Part shown: positions 17,057 to 24,205 of the stretch, one piece after another
Numbering within the stretch: the first letter of the stretch is position 1
Layout: every line of letters starts with the position of its first letter
Origin: Thermodesulfobacteriota bacterium
Lineage (GTDB): Bacteria > Thermosulfidibacterota > Thermosulfidibacteria > Thermosulfidibacterales > B14-G1
Direction of reading: 5' to 3'
NCBI GenBank assembly: GCA_024274915.1
Contig: JAJSAC010000023.1
Location: 1-40,389, forward strand
Length of the DNA: 40,389 bases
Notes under the pieces: generated by a model
Told to the model about the DNA's origin: nothing
Seen by the model: only the letters and a program-made list of their open reading frames with translations
Databases searched by the model: none
Translations under genes and position numbers: made by a program

Positions 17057-17108
17057 GATGGCTTAACTTATAGGGAGAAAAGGGGAATATGTAAATGGAG
17101 GTACGAAA

Positions 17109-17435
17109 ATGACCACCCAGAGAGATAGGGAAGAGGGCTTCGGCCTTAGAGAGGCTTTTCTTCTGGGCTTGGGGCTTTTGGCCACCCTAGAAGAGGAGAC
17201 GAGAAAAAAGGTGGATCAATTGGTCAAGAAGGGGGCGGAGAAAGAAGGAAAGGGTAAGGATTACCTTAACGAACTGAAGGAAAGGGAAGGGGTAAGGAGT
17301 TTTGAAGCCAAATTGGAAAGGAACCTCAAGAGGCTAGTGGAACTGGCAGGACTGGCCACTAAGGAAGACATTAGGCGGCTGGAGAGGAGACTGGCCGATA
17401 TGTTCGCTAAACTGGAGGAGAAAGGTGGGTCGTAA
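17109..17435 (+). CDS. Phasin-like coiled-coil protein
   Basis: A 108-residue, highly charged helical protein. The segment GLREAFLLGLGLLATLEEETRK is followed by a linker, ELVEL-like heptads and the C-terminal coiled coil GLATKEDIRRLERRLADMFAKLEEK. This is the arrangement of the small PhaF/PhaI-type phasin-related proteins, many of which are found in organisms without polyhydroxyalkanoate granules. The start has GGAGG at 17097-17101, 7 bp upstream. It overlaps hisB by 11 bp, so it is the first gene of the his-type run. No PHA synthase is in the window, so a granule role is not supported; a structural or regulatory role is as likely. Confidence 0.65.
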   Translation: MTTQRDREEGFGLREAFLLGLGLLATLEEETRKKVDQLVKKGAEKEGKGKDYLNELKEREGVRSFEAKLERNLKRLVELAGLATKEDIRRLERRLADMFAKLEEKGGS

Positions 17436-18012
17436 AGCCCGGGTGGAGAGGAAAACGGGAGAAACGAAGATCACCGTGGTCCTGGATCTAGAGGGAACAG
17501 GAAAAGCCAGGATAAATACCCCTGTGGGATTTCTTAACCACATGCTCAGCACCTTGGCCCGCCATTCCAATGTAAACTTAGAAGTGGAAGCCAAAGGAGA
17601 CGTGGAAGTGGATTTCCACCACTTGGTGGAAGACACAGGTATAGTTTTTGGACAGACCCTTTATGAGGCCCTGGGCGACAAAAAGGGGATAGGACGCTTC
17701 GGTGAAGCTCTGGTACCCATGGATGAGGCCCTGGCCATGGCAGCCTTGGATTTATCGGGTAGAGAACACCTCTCTTTTACGGCATCCTTCCCGGCCACAA
17801 AGGTTGGGGACTTTGACACGGAGCTGGTTCAGGAGTTCTTTTATGGTCTGGTGCGGGGGGGGAGGTTCACTCTCCATCTCCGCCTGTTGGATGGGAATAA
17901 CACCCACCATGCCATAGAAGCCCTCTTCAAGGCCTTTGCCAGGGCCCTTGGCAGGGCTGTAAAGGTGGTGGACACCCAGGGATCTGTACCATCCACCAAG
18001 GGGGTTCTCTAG
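17425..18012 (+). CDS. hisB: Imidazoleglycerol-phosphate dehydratase
   Basis: A 195-residue single-domain HisB, EC 4.2.1.19, which dehydrates imidazole-glycerol phosphate to imidazole-acetol phosphate in histidine synthesis. The manganese-binding histidine motifs are visible as FLNHMLSTLARH near 33, DFHHLVEDTGI near 69 and NTHHAIEALFKAFARAL near 160. The usual DDHH reads DFHH; the metal-binding histidines and glutamate are kept. There is no phosphatase domain, as expected outside enterobacteria. The GTG start follows GGAGGAG. It is followed 3 bp later by hisH, while hisA, hisF and the other his genes are not in the window. Confidence 0.95.
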   Translation: MGRKARVERKTGETKITVVLDLEGTGKARINTPVGFLNHMLSTLARHSNVNLEVEAKGDVEVDFHHLVEDTGIVFGQTLYEALGDKKGIGRFGEALVPMDEALAMAALDLSGREHLSFTASFPATKVGDFDTELVQEFFYGLVRGGRFTLHLRLLDGNNTHHAIEALFKAFARALGRAVKVVDTQGSVPSTKGVL

Positions 18013-18015
18013 TCC

Positions 18016-18618
18016 GTGATCGCAGTGGTGGATTACGAAAGGGGAAATCTGCGCAGTGTCCAGAAGGCCTTGGAGTGTGTAGGGGCCCAAGCCGTGGTTA
18101 CCAGGGACCCAAAGCTCATCGCTCATGCAGGTAAAGTAGTCCTACCCGGGGTAGGGGCTTTTGCTGACTGCATGGAAAACCTCAAAAGATTCCACTTGAT
18201 AGCGCCTATAGTAGAGTTTCTCTCCTCAGGTCGCCCCTTCCTGGGAATCTGTCTTGGATTGCAACTCCTATTCACCGAAAGTGAGGAGTTTGGCGTGTCT
18301 CAAGGGCTAAACGTAATCCCCGGAAGGGTGGTGCGCTTTCCCCGAGGTCTTAAGGTACCACACATGGGATGGAACACCCTGGAGGTGTGGCGCAGTGACT
18401 GCCCTTTGCTTCAGGGAGTGGAAGAGGAGAGCTACTTCTACTTCGTCCATTCTTACTATGTGGTGCCTTATGACTTATCAGTGGTGGCAACCAGCACCAC
18501 TTATGGGGTGGAGTACGCCTCAATGGTGTGGAAGGACAACATCTTCGCTACCCAGTTTCACCCAGAGAAGAGCCAACGCTTAGGTCTGAAGATACTGAAG
18601 AATTTTGCTTGCCTTTAG
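18016..18618 (+). CDS. hisH: Imidazole glycerol phosphate synthase, glutamine amidotransferase subunit
   Basis: A 200-residue class I glutaminase that makes ammonia for HisF. The nucleophile elbow GICLGLQLLF holds the catalytic cysteine (about C79), and the histidine and glutamate of the triad are in FATQFHPEKSQ near 176-186. VLPGVGAF near 42 and HMGWN near 116 are HisH signatures. The GTG start lies 3 bp after the hisB stop with an AAGGGGG run upstream. The partner gene hisF is not here, so the complex must be completed by a gene elsewhere. The next gene follows after 8 bp. Confidence 0.95.
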   Translation: MIAVVDYERGNLRSVQKALECVGAQAVVTRDPKLIAHAGKVVLPGVGAFADCMENLKRFHLIAPIVEFLSSGRPFLGICLGLQLLFTESEEFGVSQGLNVIPGRVVRFPRGLKVPHMGWNTLEVWRSDCPLLQGVEEESYFYFVHSYYVVPYDLSVVATSTTYGVEYASMVWKDNIFATQFHPEKSQRLGLKILKNFACL

Positions 18619-18626
18619 AGGATGGT

Positions 18627-19754
18627 ATGGCAATTCTCATCAGTTCTGGGGTCTCTTCTGTAGAGGAAAAACTTAAGGTTTTAGGCATGGCCTCCAGCTA
18701 TGATGTGTGTGCTCCGCCCTCCACGGAGAAGCTAAAAGGGAAGTTGCCGGGTATCTATTATGCCTGGTCTTCTGGAGGTAGGGTTCCTTTGCTAAAAACC
18801 CTTTTCACCAATGGGTGCAGCAGGGACTGTAGCTACTGTGCCTTTTCCGCCCTTGTGGATGCCCCTCGCCACTCTTTCCGTGTGGAAGAGCTGGTCTCTC
18901 TTTTTCTTCAACTCTTTAAGAAAGGGCTGGTTCAAGGCCTCTTTCTCTCTTCGGCCATTCCCTGTCATCCAGACGACACCATGGAGAAAATGGTGGAAGT
19001 GGCCCGGAGGCTCAAGGAGGGGGAGGGCTTCAAAGGCTACATCCACCTCAAGATCTTGCCTGGCACCTCTCCGGACCTTGCCCGGAAGGCTTCCCGGTTC
19101 GCTTCCCGGGTATCCATCAACCTCGAAGCCCCCACAGAAAATGCCCTAAAAGCTATAGCACCGTCCAAAAGCCTGAAAGGGGAGATCCTTCCCATCGTGA
19201 CTTCTTTGAAGGTGGGATTCACTACCCAGTTTGTGGTGGGAGTGGGAGGGGGGAGGGACCTTCACTTCCTCAAGGCTGTGGAGGCTCTTAAAAAGAGGTA
19301 CGGACTTAAGAGGGCCTACTTCCAGGCTTTCCAACCCGTGGCGGGAACGCCCTTGGAGAACCATTTTCCTGGATCTAGGGAGCGTCAACTCCGCCTCTAC
19401 CAGGGCGAGTTCCTGGTGAGATGCTACGGATTCTCTGCCCATGAACTGGTGGACTCCCAGGGAGACCTTCCCCGCCATCTAGACCCTAAAACCCACTGGG
19501 CCCTCACCAACCCCCAGCACTTTCCCGTGGATCTAGAGAAGGCTACCTATTATCAGCTTCTCAGAGTTCCAGGTATAGGCCCCAGGCTGGCCAGAAGACT
19601 CCTAGCCTTGAGAGCCAGAGGGGAGCTATCTCTTCTGCACCTGGAAAAGGCGGGTATCAACCTGAGAAAGAGCGGCCCCTTTTTTACCATCAGGGGGAAG
19701 AGGGTGGTGAAAGGGATACCCCTTCAGGGGAGGCTAGAACTAGAACTGGAGTAG
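18627..19754 (+). CDS. Radical SAM protein with helix-hairpin-helix (putative DNA modification/repair type)
   Basis: About 375 residues. The start resembles the family with EEKLKVLGMASSYDVC, and the radical SAM cluster motif TNGCSRDCSYCAF gives C64, C68 and C71 (Cx3Cx2C) for the 4Fe-4S cluster. The rest of the TIM-barrel half has INLEAPTEN and FQPVAGTP. The C-terminal helix-hairpin-helix LLRVPGIGPRLARRLL (about 311-330) implies nucleic-acid binding. This matches the group named a putative DNA modification/repair radical SAM protein, often adjacent to a uracil-DNA glycosylase-like gene; none is present here. I chose ATG at 18627 (GAGGA upstream) because the longer reading overlaps hisH out of frame. 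The substrate is unknown. Confidence 0.75.
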   Translation: MAILISSGVSSVEEKLKVLGMASSYDVCAPPSTEKLKGKLPGIYYAWSSGGRVPLLKTLFTNGCSRDCSYCAFSALVDAPRHSFRVEELVSLFLQLFKKGLVQGLFLSSAIPCHPDDTMEKMVEVARRLKEGEGFKGYIHLKILPGTSPDLARKASRFASRVSINLEAPTENALKAIAPSKSLKGEILPIVTSLKVGFTTQFVVGVGGGRDLHFLKAVEALKKRYGLKRAYFQAFQPVAGTPLENHFPGSRERQLRLYQGEFLVRCYGFSAHELVDSQGDLPRHLDPKTHWALTNPQHFPVDLEKATYYQLLRVPGIGPRLARRLLALRARGELSLLHLEKAGINLRKSGPFFTIRGKRVVKGIPLQGRLELELE

Positions 19755-19780
19755 GGGAGGAAGGGACTTTTCTCCTTTGG

Positions 19781-20683
19781 CTACAGATTCACCCTTTTGT
19801 GTCTATCCTGAAGGGTCTTTATCAGATGGGGAGCAGCCTCCAGTTGGGCAATGATCCTGTCCAAGTCCTCCAACATCTTCCCCCTCTCCTGGGGTAGCCT
19901 TCCCTCTATAGAGACATAATTAGAGACGTGGTCCGACAAAAGGGTGGAGGAGCACTCCAGGTCCTCCAGCATGAGTCTGGTCTCTTTCAAAACAGTGAGA
20001 GGGCAAGCGGGTTCAAATTCTTCCTCTTCTATGCGTTGGTGCATGAGGGTGCTTGGCACGGGGATGAAGGTCCTGAAACGGATGAAGTGAGGCGAAATCT
20101 GATTCAGGACCTGAGCCGTTCCCAAGGCGTGCCGTTCCCACCAATTTTCTCCTCCTATGCCCAACAGCACGTAGAGTGATAGCTGGAAACCTGCTTCTAA
20201 AGCTTTTCTCCCCCCTTCGACCATTTCATGGGGGGTAAGCCCTTTATGGATATACTCCAAAAGCCAAGGGTCGCCTGTCTCTAGCCCTACATGGAGACGG
20301 GTCAATCCCGCTTCCCTCAGGCGTTTCAGGTCTTCCTTAGACCTGTTGGCAAGGGTCCTGCCCCTGGTATAGGAGGTTATACGGGTCAGGTGGGGGAAAT
20401 ACCTCCTGACAAGTTCAAGGACTTCCACCATGAAATTCACCTTAGTCACCAGACTGTCAGAGTCTCCTATAAAAACTGTAGACACATCAGGGCCGTACAG
20501 CTGAAGGGCTACCTTCAAATCCCTTTCTATCTCCTCCAGGCTTTTGACCTGGAACTTCATATCTTTATACATAGCACAAAAGGCACACCGGTTCCACGGG
20601 CATCCTCTGGTCACCCTGATAAGCACACTGTAAGCCTCACTGGGTGGTCTCCAAGGCGGCATGTCGTAAGGTGCCACGTGCAT
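19781..20683 (-). CDS. Radical SAM protein (Cx4Cx2C type)
   Basis: A 300-residue radical SAM enzyme. The cluster motif is RGCPWNRCAFCAMYK with C28, C33 and C36, so the spacing is Cx4Cx2C rather than Cx3Cx2C; this spacing, followed by MYK, is typical of one uncharacterised family. It also shows IGDSDSL, RITSYTRG, RLHVGLETG and YVLLGIGGE, the expected barrel strands. There is no B12 or TRAM domain. ATG at 20683 is preceded by GAGAGGGAAGG. It converges on the previous radical SAM gene with a 26-bp gap. An AT-rich palindrome lies about 28 bp upstream of the start. The reaction is unknown. Confidence 0.78.
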   Translation of the reverse strand: MHVAPYDMPPWRPPSEAYSVLIRVTRGCPWNRCAFCAMYKDMKFQVKSLEEIERDLKVALQLYGPDVSTVFIGDSDSLVTKVNFMVEVLELVRRYFPHLTRITSYTRGRTLANRSKEDLKRLREAGLTRLHVGLETGDPWLLEYIHKGLTPHEMVEGGRKALEAGFQLSLYVLLGIGGENWWERHALGTAQVLNQISPHFIRFRTFIPVPSTLMHQRIEEEEFEPACPLTVLKETRLMLEDLECSSTLLSDHVSNYVSIEGRLPQERGKMLEDLDRIIAQLEAAPHLIKTLQDRHKRVNL

Positions 20684-20710
20684 CCTTCCCTCTCAAGCCC
20701 TCCTATGGGC

Positions 20711-20730
20711 ATATTTAAATTTTTAAATAT
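20711..20730. promoter_or_regulatory. AT-rich palindrome upstream of the radical SAM gene
   Basis: The 9-bp arms ATATTTAAA and TTTAAATAT flank a 2-bp centre and are perfectly inverted. It sits 28-47 bp before the start of the minus-strand radical SAM gene, where a promoter -10 region and an operator would lie. Whether it binds a protein is not known. Confidence 0.35.
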
Positions 20731-20779
20731 GATAACACACTAAAGATTACTTTCTAGGCCGTTATTTATCAAGGTCGGA

Positions 20780-20810
20780 AATAAAAAAAGCCGGCCCAAG
20801 GAGGGCCGGC
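20780..20810 (-). terminator. Rho-independent terminator of the glycine-zipper lipoprotein gene
   Basis: On the minus strand an 8-bp GC stem (GCCGGCCC with GGGCCGGC, loop of 5, at 20790-20810) is followed by TTTTTTTATTT. It lies 40 bp beyond the lipoprotein stop and is the strongest terminator in the window. Confidence 0.9.
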
Positions 20811-20850
20811 CAAAAGAAGGGAGGTGGATGGGTTGGTCGTGAAGCTTGTA

Positions 20851-21312
20851 TCAGTAAGGGTCGTAAGACCTCACTGTTTTGTCACTTTCACACACCTCTC
20901 TCACAGTGTCTTTCACCAGGGTTCCATCTTTCCAGACTCGAGTCCTAACCTTGTGGCAATGGGTGGAAGCATTCCCCTCGGGTAAAGGAGTGCTTTCTAC
21001 TACAGTGCGCCCATCTTCGCTTTTATAAACCACGGGCCTGTTTTCCAGGGCAGCTTCCCTGGCGGCTCTAGCGCTGATCTCTGTCATGGTTCCTCCCACC
21101 AAAGCACCGATGGCAGCGCCTATTGCAGCACCCCTCCACCGGTTGTGGTGATCAATGAGGGCACCTATGCCAGCACCGGCTACACTTCCCACTGCAGCTC
21201 CCTGGTAAGTCTCCCGGGTTGTGACGCACCCAACCAGGGGGAGCGCTAAAAAGGAGATGGCTAGGAAGACAGGTAAGATTTTTTTCGTTATCCCGCCATT
21301 TCCCAATTTCAT
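20851..21312 (-). CDS. Glycine-zipper 2TM lipoprotein
   Basis: A 153-residue secreted lipoprotein. A signal peptide (KKILPVFLAISFLALPLVGC) ends in an LVGC lipobox, so the mature protein starts at the lipidated cysteine near residue 29. Next comes a glycine-zipper region with AAVGSVAGAGIGALI and GAAIGAAIGALVGG, the pattern of outer-membrane glycine-zipper proteins. The C-terminal part is soluble, with one pair of cysteines (THCHK and REVCES) that could form a disulfide. The start is ATG with GGAGGTG upstream. It is single, ended by the strong terminator at 20780-20810. Function in the envelope is unknown. Confidence 0.8.
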   Translation of the reverse strand: MKLGNGGITKKILPVFLAISFLALPLVGCVTTRETYQGAAVGSVAGAGIGALIDHHNRWRGAAIGAAIGALVGGTMTEISARAAREAALENRPVVYKSEDGRTVVESTPLPEGNASTHCHKVRTRVWKDGTLVKDTVREVCESDKTVRSYDPY

Positions 21313-21558
21313 GACAGCACCTCCGTAGTTTTTATCAATTCTTTAAGAAAAGAGTATCAAATCATGCCAAAAGCTCTAAGTTCGATTTTTAAGATAGATA
21401 CCTCCTGAGTATACCTGGTGGCCCATACTGTAGAAAATGCAAAAGATGCGTAAAGTGCAAAAATTTCTCCCAAAGGCGCCTCTAATCTTGAAGGAGCCCC
21501 TTGTTACCGAAAGAGGGTAAGGGTAAAAAGGCTAAAAAACAGGAGAGGCGTAGACACC
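21313..21558. other. Divergent intergenic region before the DUF89 gene
   Basis: No open reading frame of note. It is AT-rich near the lipoprotein start and holds short direct repeats (ATGCAAAAG and GTGCAAAAA near 21438-21465). An AGGAGAGG lies about 10 bp before the ATG of the DUF89 gene. I see no convincing promoter pair. Confidence 0.3.
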
Positions 21559-22398
21559 ATGAGGATTCATCCCGAGTGTTACCCATGCTTTTTACGGCAG
21601 GCTTACTACACTTTGAAACTGGTCACCAGAGACGAGGTTCTTCAAGAGAAGGTTTTGAAGAGGGTTATGGAAAAATTGGCTTGCTATGAAGGAAAAGACC
21701 CTCCCCCCAAGGTCTCCCATTTAGTTTACGGCACCATTACTCAGGAAACAGGGGTGAGAGATCCCTATTGGACGAAAAAGAGAGAATGCAACCGGATGGC
21801 TTTGGGGCTTTATCCTAGACTCAAAGAGTTGGTGGAACAATCGGATGACCCCCTTCTTGCCGCCGTCAAAGTAGCAATTGCGGGGAACGCCATCGATTTT
21901 GGAGTAGGAAGATCCTTTGAACTAGAGAACTTGGAAATACGGGGAGAGGTAGACCTAGTGGTGAGCTACTATGAAGCCTTCAAGGAGGATTTTCAGAGGG
22001 CCCAAACCGTCCTCTATATTGGAGACAATGCTGGTGAAGTGGTGTTCGACCGGGTTTTATTAGAGGTGATGGAGGGTAAAGAGCTCTTTTTCGCCGTACG
22101 CTCAGGTCCAATCATCAACGACGTAACCCTGGAAGATGCCTATGAAGCTGGCATAGACAAGGTGGCCCAGATCATAGAATCAGGCTCAAGGGCACCCGGG
22201 ACTCTCTTGGATGAGGTCACTCCGGAGTTCAAGGAGTTCTTCTGGGAAGCAGACATGGTGATCAGCAAGGGACAGGGAAATTTCGAGACATTAAACGACG
22301 CCCCTCGGAGGGTTTACTTCCTTCTTAAGGCCAAGTGTGAGGTGGTAGCAAACCTTCTAGGCGTGGGAGTGGGAGATACCCTCCTGATAAAGGGCTAA
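21559..22398 (+). CDS. DUF89/ARMT1-like metal-dependent phosphatase
   Basis: A 279-residue protein of the bacterial/archaeal DUF89 type, proposed to remove phosphate from damaged or side-product sugar phosphates and cofactors. It has the N-terminal C7-x2-C10 pair (ECYPCF), KKREC near 74, GNAIDFG near 110, GDNAGEVVFD near 155 with metal-binding aspartate and asparagine, VRSGPIINDVT near 180 and SKGQGNFETL near 236. All the signature residues are present and the length is normal. It converges on the GH57 gene with a single base between the two stops. The damaged metabolite it would act on cannot be inferred. Confidence 0.85.
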   Translation: MRIHPECYPCFLRQAYYTLKLVTRDEVLQEKVLKRVMEKLACYEGKDPPPKVSHLVYGTITQETGVRDPYWTKKRECNRMALGLYPRLKELVEQSDDPLLAAVKVAIAGNAIDFGVGRSFELENLEIRGEVDLVVSYYEAFKEDFQRAQTVLYIGDNAGEVVFDRVLLEVMEGKELFFAVRSGPIINDVTLEDAYEAGIDKVAQIIESGSRAPGTLLDEVTPEFKEFFWEADMVISKGQGNFETLNDAPRRVYFLLKAKCEVVANLLGVGVGDTLLIKG

Positions 22399-22399
22399 G

Positions 22400-24205
22400 C
22401 TATATCGTAGTGATCACATCATCCGGTCCATAAAACTGGGGACCAAAAACCCTGTCCAATTCCCTAACCAAGTGGGTGACACCTCGGCGATAGGCCGACT
22501 CAAGAGACTCGATGATCTCCTCCCATCCCTCTCTCCTCCACGGCCTAAGTGCACAATGGAGATCACCTTGGCAATATTGAAGGACAGCGAAGAGATACGC
22601 CTCCTTCTCCTGAAAAGCGAGATTGGTCACATTCACCTTCCCCCAGCAGAAAAAGATAGAACCTTTTTCCAGTCGCTTTGCTTCGACGGGAACAAAATGA
22701 TGATGAAATGAGCAGGTTTCTTCCATCTTACCTGACAGAGTGGACGTGATGAGATAATGGGCAGTGACGTCTTTGGTGGTGAAGCGTCGGGGGAGTACCC
22801 GTTTTTTGTAGATCTCCAGCCCGTTCCTTTCCGAGGGTATGTTACTCTTGGCCTTATAAAGTCTCTCCAAGTAGCCGTCTTCAAGGTAGATGCCCGAAAC
22901 ATCTTGAGCCAGCTCTATGGCCCTGGCGGCAAAGGCCATGTTCTGCACCGCTTCTAGTCCTGATATGTCGGCAAAAAACCATCCACAGCTGGTGAAGATA
23001 TATTGGCCCATGCGAGCCATTTCCAAGAGTTTGGCCGCCTTCACCCTTTCTTCCGGAGAGAAATTCTTGACGGCGTGGCGGCTCCACAATAGAGGCAGTG
23101 ACTCTGGACCTTGGATTATCACCTCCACGTAGTCTAAAAGGGTAGCCCACGGGTCCCTAAAAAGATTTTCACCTTCTTTTTGAAATACTCTGTCAATATG
23201 ATCTTTAAGCCAGTTCATGGCTTCTCTGAAGGGGGTTCTCCACTTCTGGTTCCAACCCGGCTTCCCTCCCGTAGAACACCCACAGTCTGCCTTCCATCTT
23301 TCCACGCCATGGGCGCAACTCCATGAAGTGTTTTCCCGGATTTGAGCAGAGGGAACCCAGGAAACCTCTTTTAGAAAGGCAGCAAAGTTTGTGAGTCTAA
23401 CCCCTTTGTTTATGAGTTTCTCTAGAGTCACTTTCAGGGTTTCAGCCCCCTTCTTTCGGTGGTGGCCAAAGGTCTCCCCATCAGTAGCGAAGTGGAGCAA
23501 CCCTTCTTTTAAGGAGGAGAGGTAGCCCTTTACGAGTTTTAAAAAAGCCTGGGGATTATCTAGCACCTGACTGAAGCTCACCGCCCCACCCATCTCCCGG
23601 TGGTACACAAAAATATAAATCTCCTTCCCGCTGGGCAGTAGCTGGCGCAAAGGGAAGGGGTAGAAAGATCCCGGAAAAGGCTCCCAAGGCGCTTTCTTCG
23701 AGGGTTTCCACATCTGAACTTGGTGGGGGGCCAGTATGGTGAACCTTATCCCGTATTTGGCCAAGACTTCCAGGGTCTTGAGATCCACAGCCATCTCCGG
23801 AAGCCACATGCCCTCTGGGGTACGTCCAAAGCGGAGCTGAAAATCTCTCACCCCCCAGGCTACCTGCACCTCTTTGTCTATCTGGGAGGCCAGAGGCATG
23901 ATAATGTGATTGTAGCACTGGGCCAAAGCGTTACCATGACCCCGGACCCTGCAACTGATCCTGTCGCCCTCTAAAATGCCCCTGTAAACTCCAGGGGCCT
24001 TAACTTCCATCCACCGGAGGAGAGTAGGGCCGAAGTTGAAACTGATGAGAGGATAATTGGGCAGATTCTTTTCGTAGCACTCCCTGGTGATCCGTTGGTT
24101 CCAATCGTGGTAGGGAGCTGCCGAATCCTGACGCTCCACCTCCCAAACCCAAGGGTTTTCCCGGGGAGGTTGATAAAAGTGGCCATGGACTGCGAAGGCT
24201 TTCAC
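22400..24205 (-). CDS. GH57-family glycoside hydrolase-like protein (DUF3536 type)
   Basis: A 601-residue member of glycoside hydrolase family 57. The N-terminal HGHFYQPPREN contributes the metal- or substrate-binding histidines H7 and H9, GMWLPEMAVD holds the likely nucleophile E137, and HFATDGETFGHH holds the acid D242. The middle and C-terminal region follows the DUF3536 type (INYV-like helical part and WxxFxSCGWFF). Typical relatives are about 700-800 residues, so this may be a shortened version, but I cannot confirm that. The GTG start overlaps the stop of the upstream fusion gene as GTGA, so the two are co-expressed. GH57 enzymes act on alpha-glucans in the cytoplasm or surface; the substrate is unknown here. 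Confidence 0.82.
   Translation of the reverse strand: MKAFAVHGHFYQPPRENPWVWEVERQDSAAPYHDWNQRITRECYEKNLPNYPLISFNFGPTLLRWMEVKAPGVYRGILEGDRISCRVRGHGNALAQCYNHIIMPLASQIDKEVQVAWGVRDFQLRFGRTPEGMWLPEMAVDLKTLEVLAKYGIRFTILAPHQVQMWKPSKKAPWEPFPGSFYPFPLRQLLPSGKEIYIFVYHREMGGAVSFSQVLDNPQAFLKLVKGYLSSLKEGLLHFATDGETFGHHRKKGAETLKVTLEKLINKGVRLTNFAAFLKEVSWVPSAQIRENTSWSCAHGVERWKADCGCSTGGKPGWNQKWRTPFREAMNWLKDHIDRVFQKEGENLFRDPWATLLDYVEVIIQGPESLPLLWSRHAVKNFSPEERVKAAKLLEMARMGQYIFTSCGWFFADISGLEAVQNMAFAARAIELAQDVSGIYLEDGYLERLYKAKSNIPSERNGLEIYKKRVLPRRFTTKDVTAHYLITSTLSGKMEETCSFHHHFVPVEAKRLEKGSIFFCWGKVNVTNLAFQEKEAYLFAVLQYCQGDLHCALRPWRREGWEEIIESLESAYRRGVTHLVRELDRVFGPQFYGPDDVITTI

Noticed and set aside
18528-18626. A longer start of the radical SAM gene overlapping hisH.
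   Set aside because: The extra residues are an out-of-frame reading of hisH. The ATG at 18627 with GAGGA upstream fits the family start.
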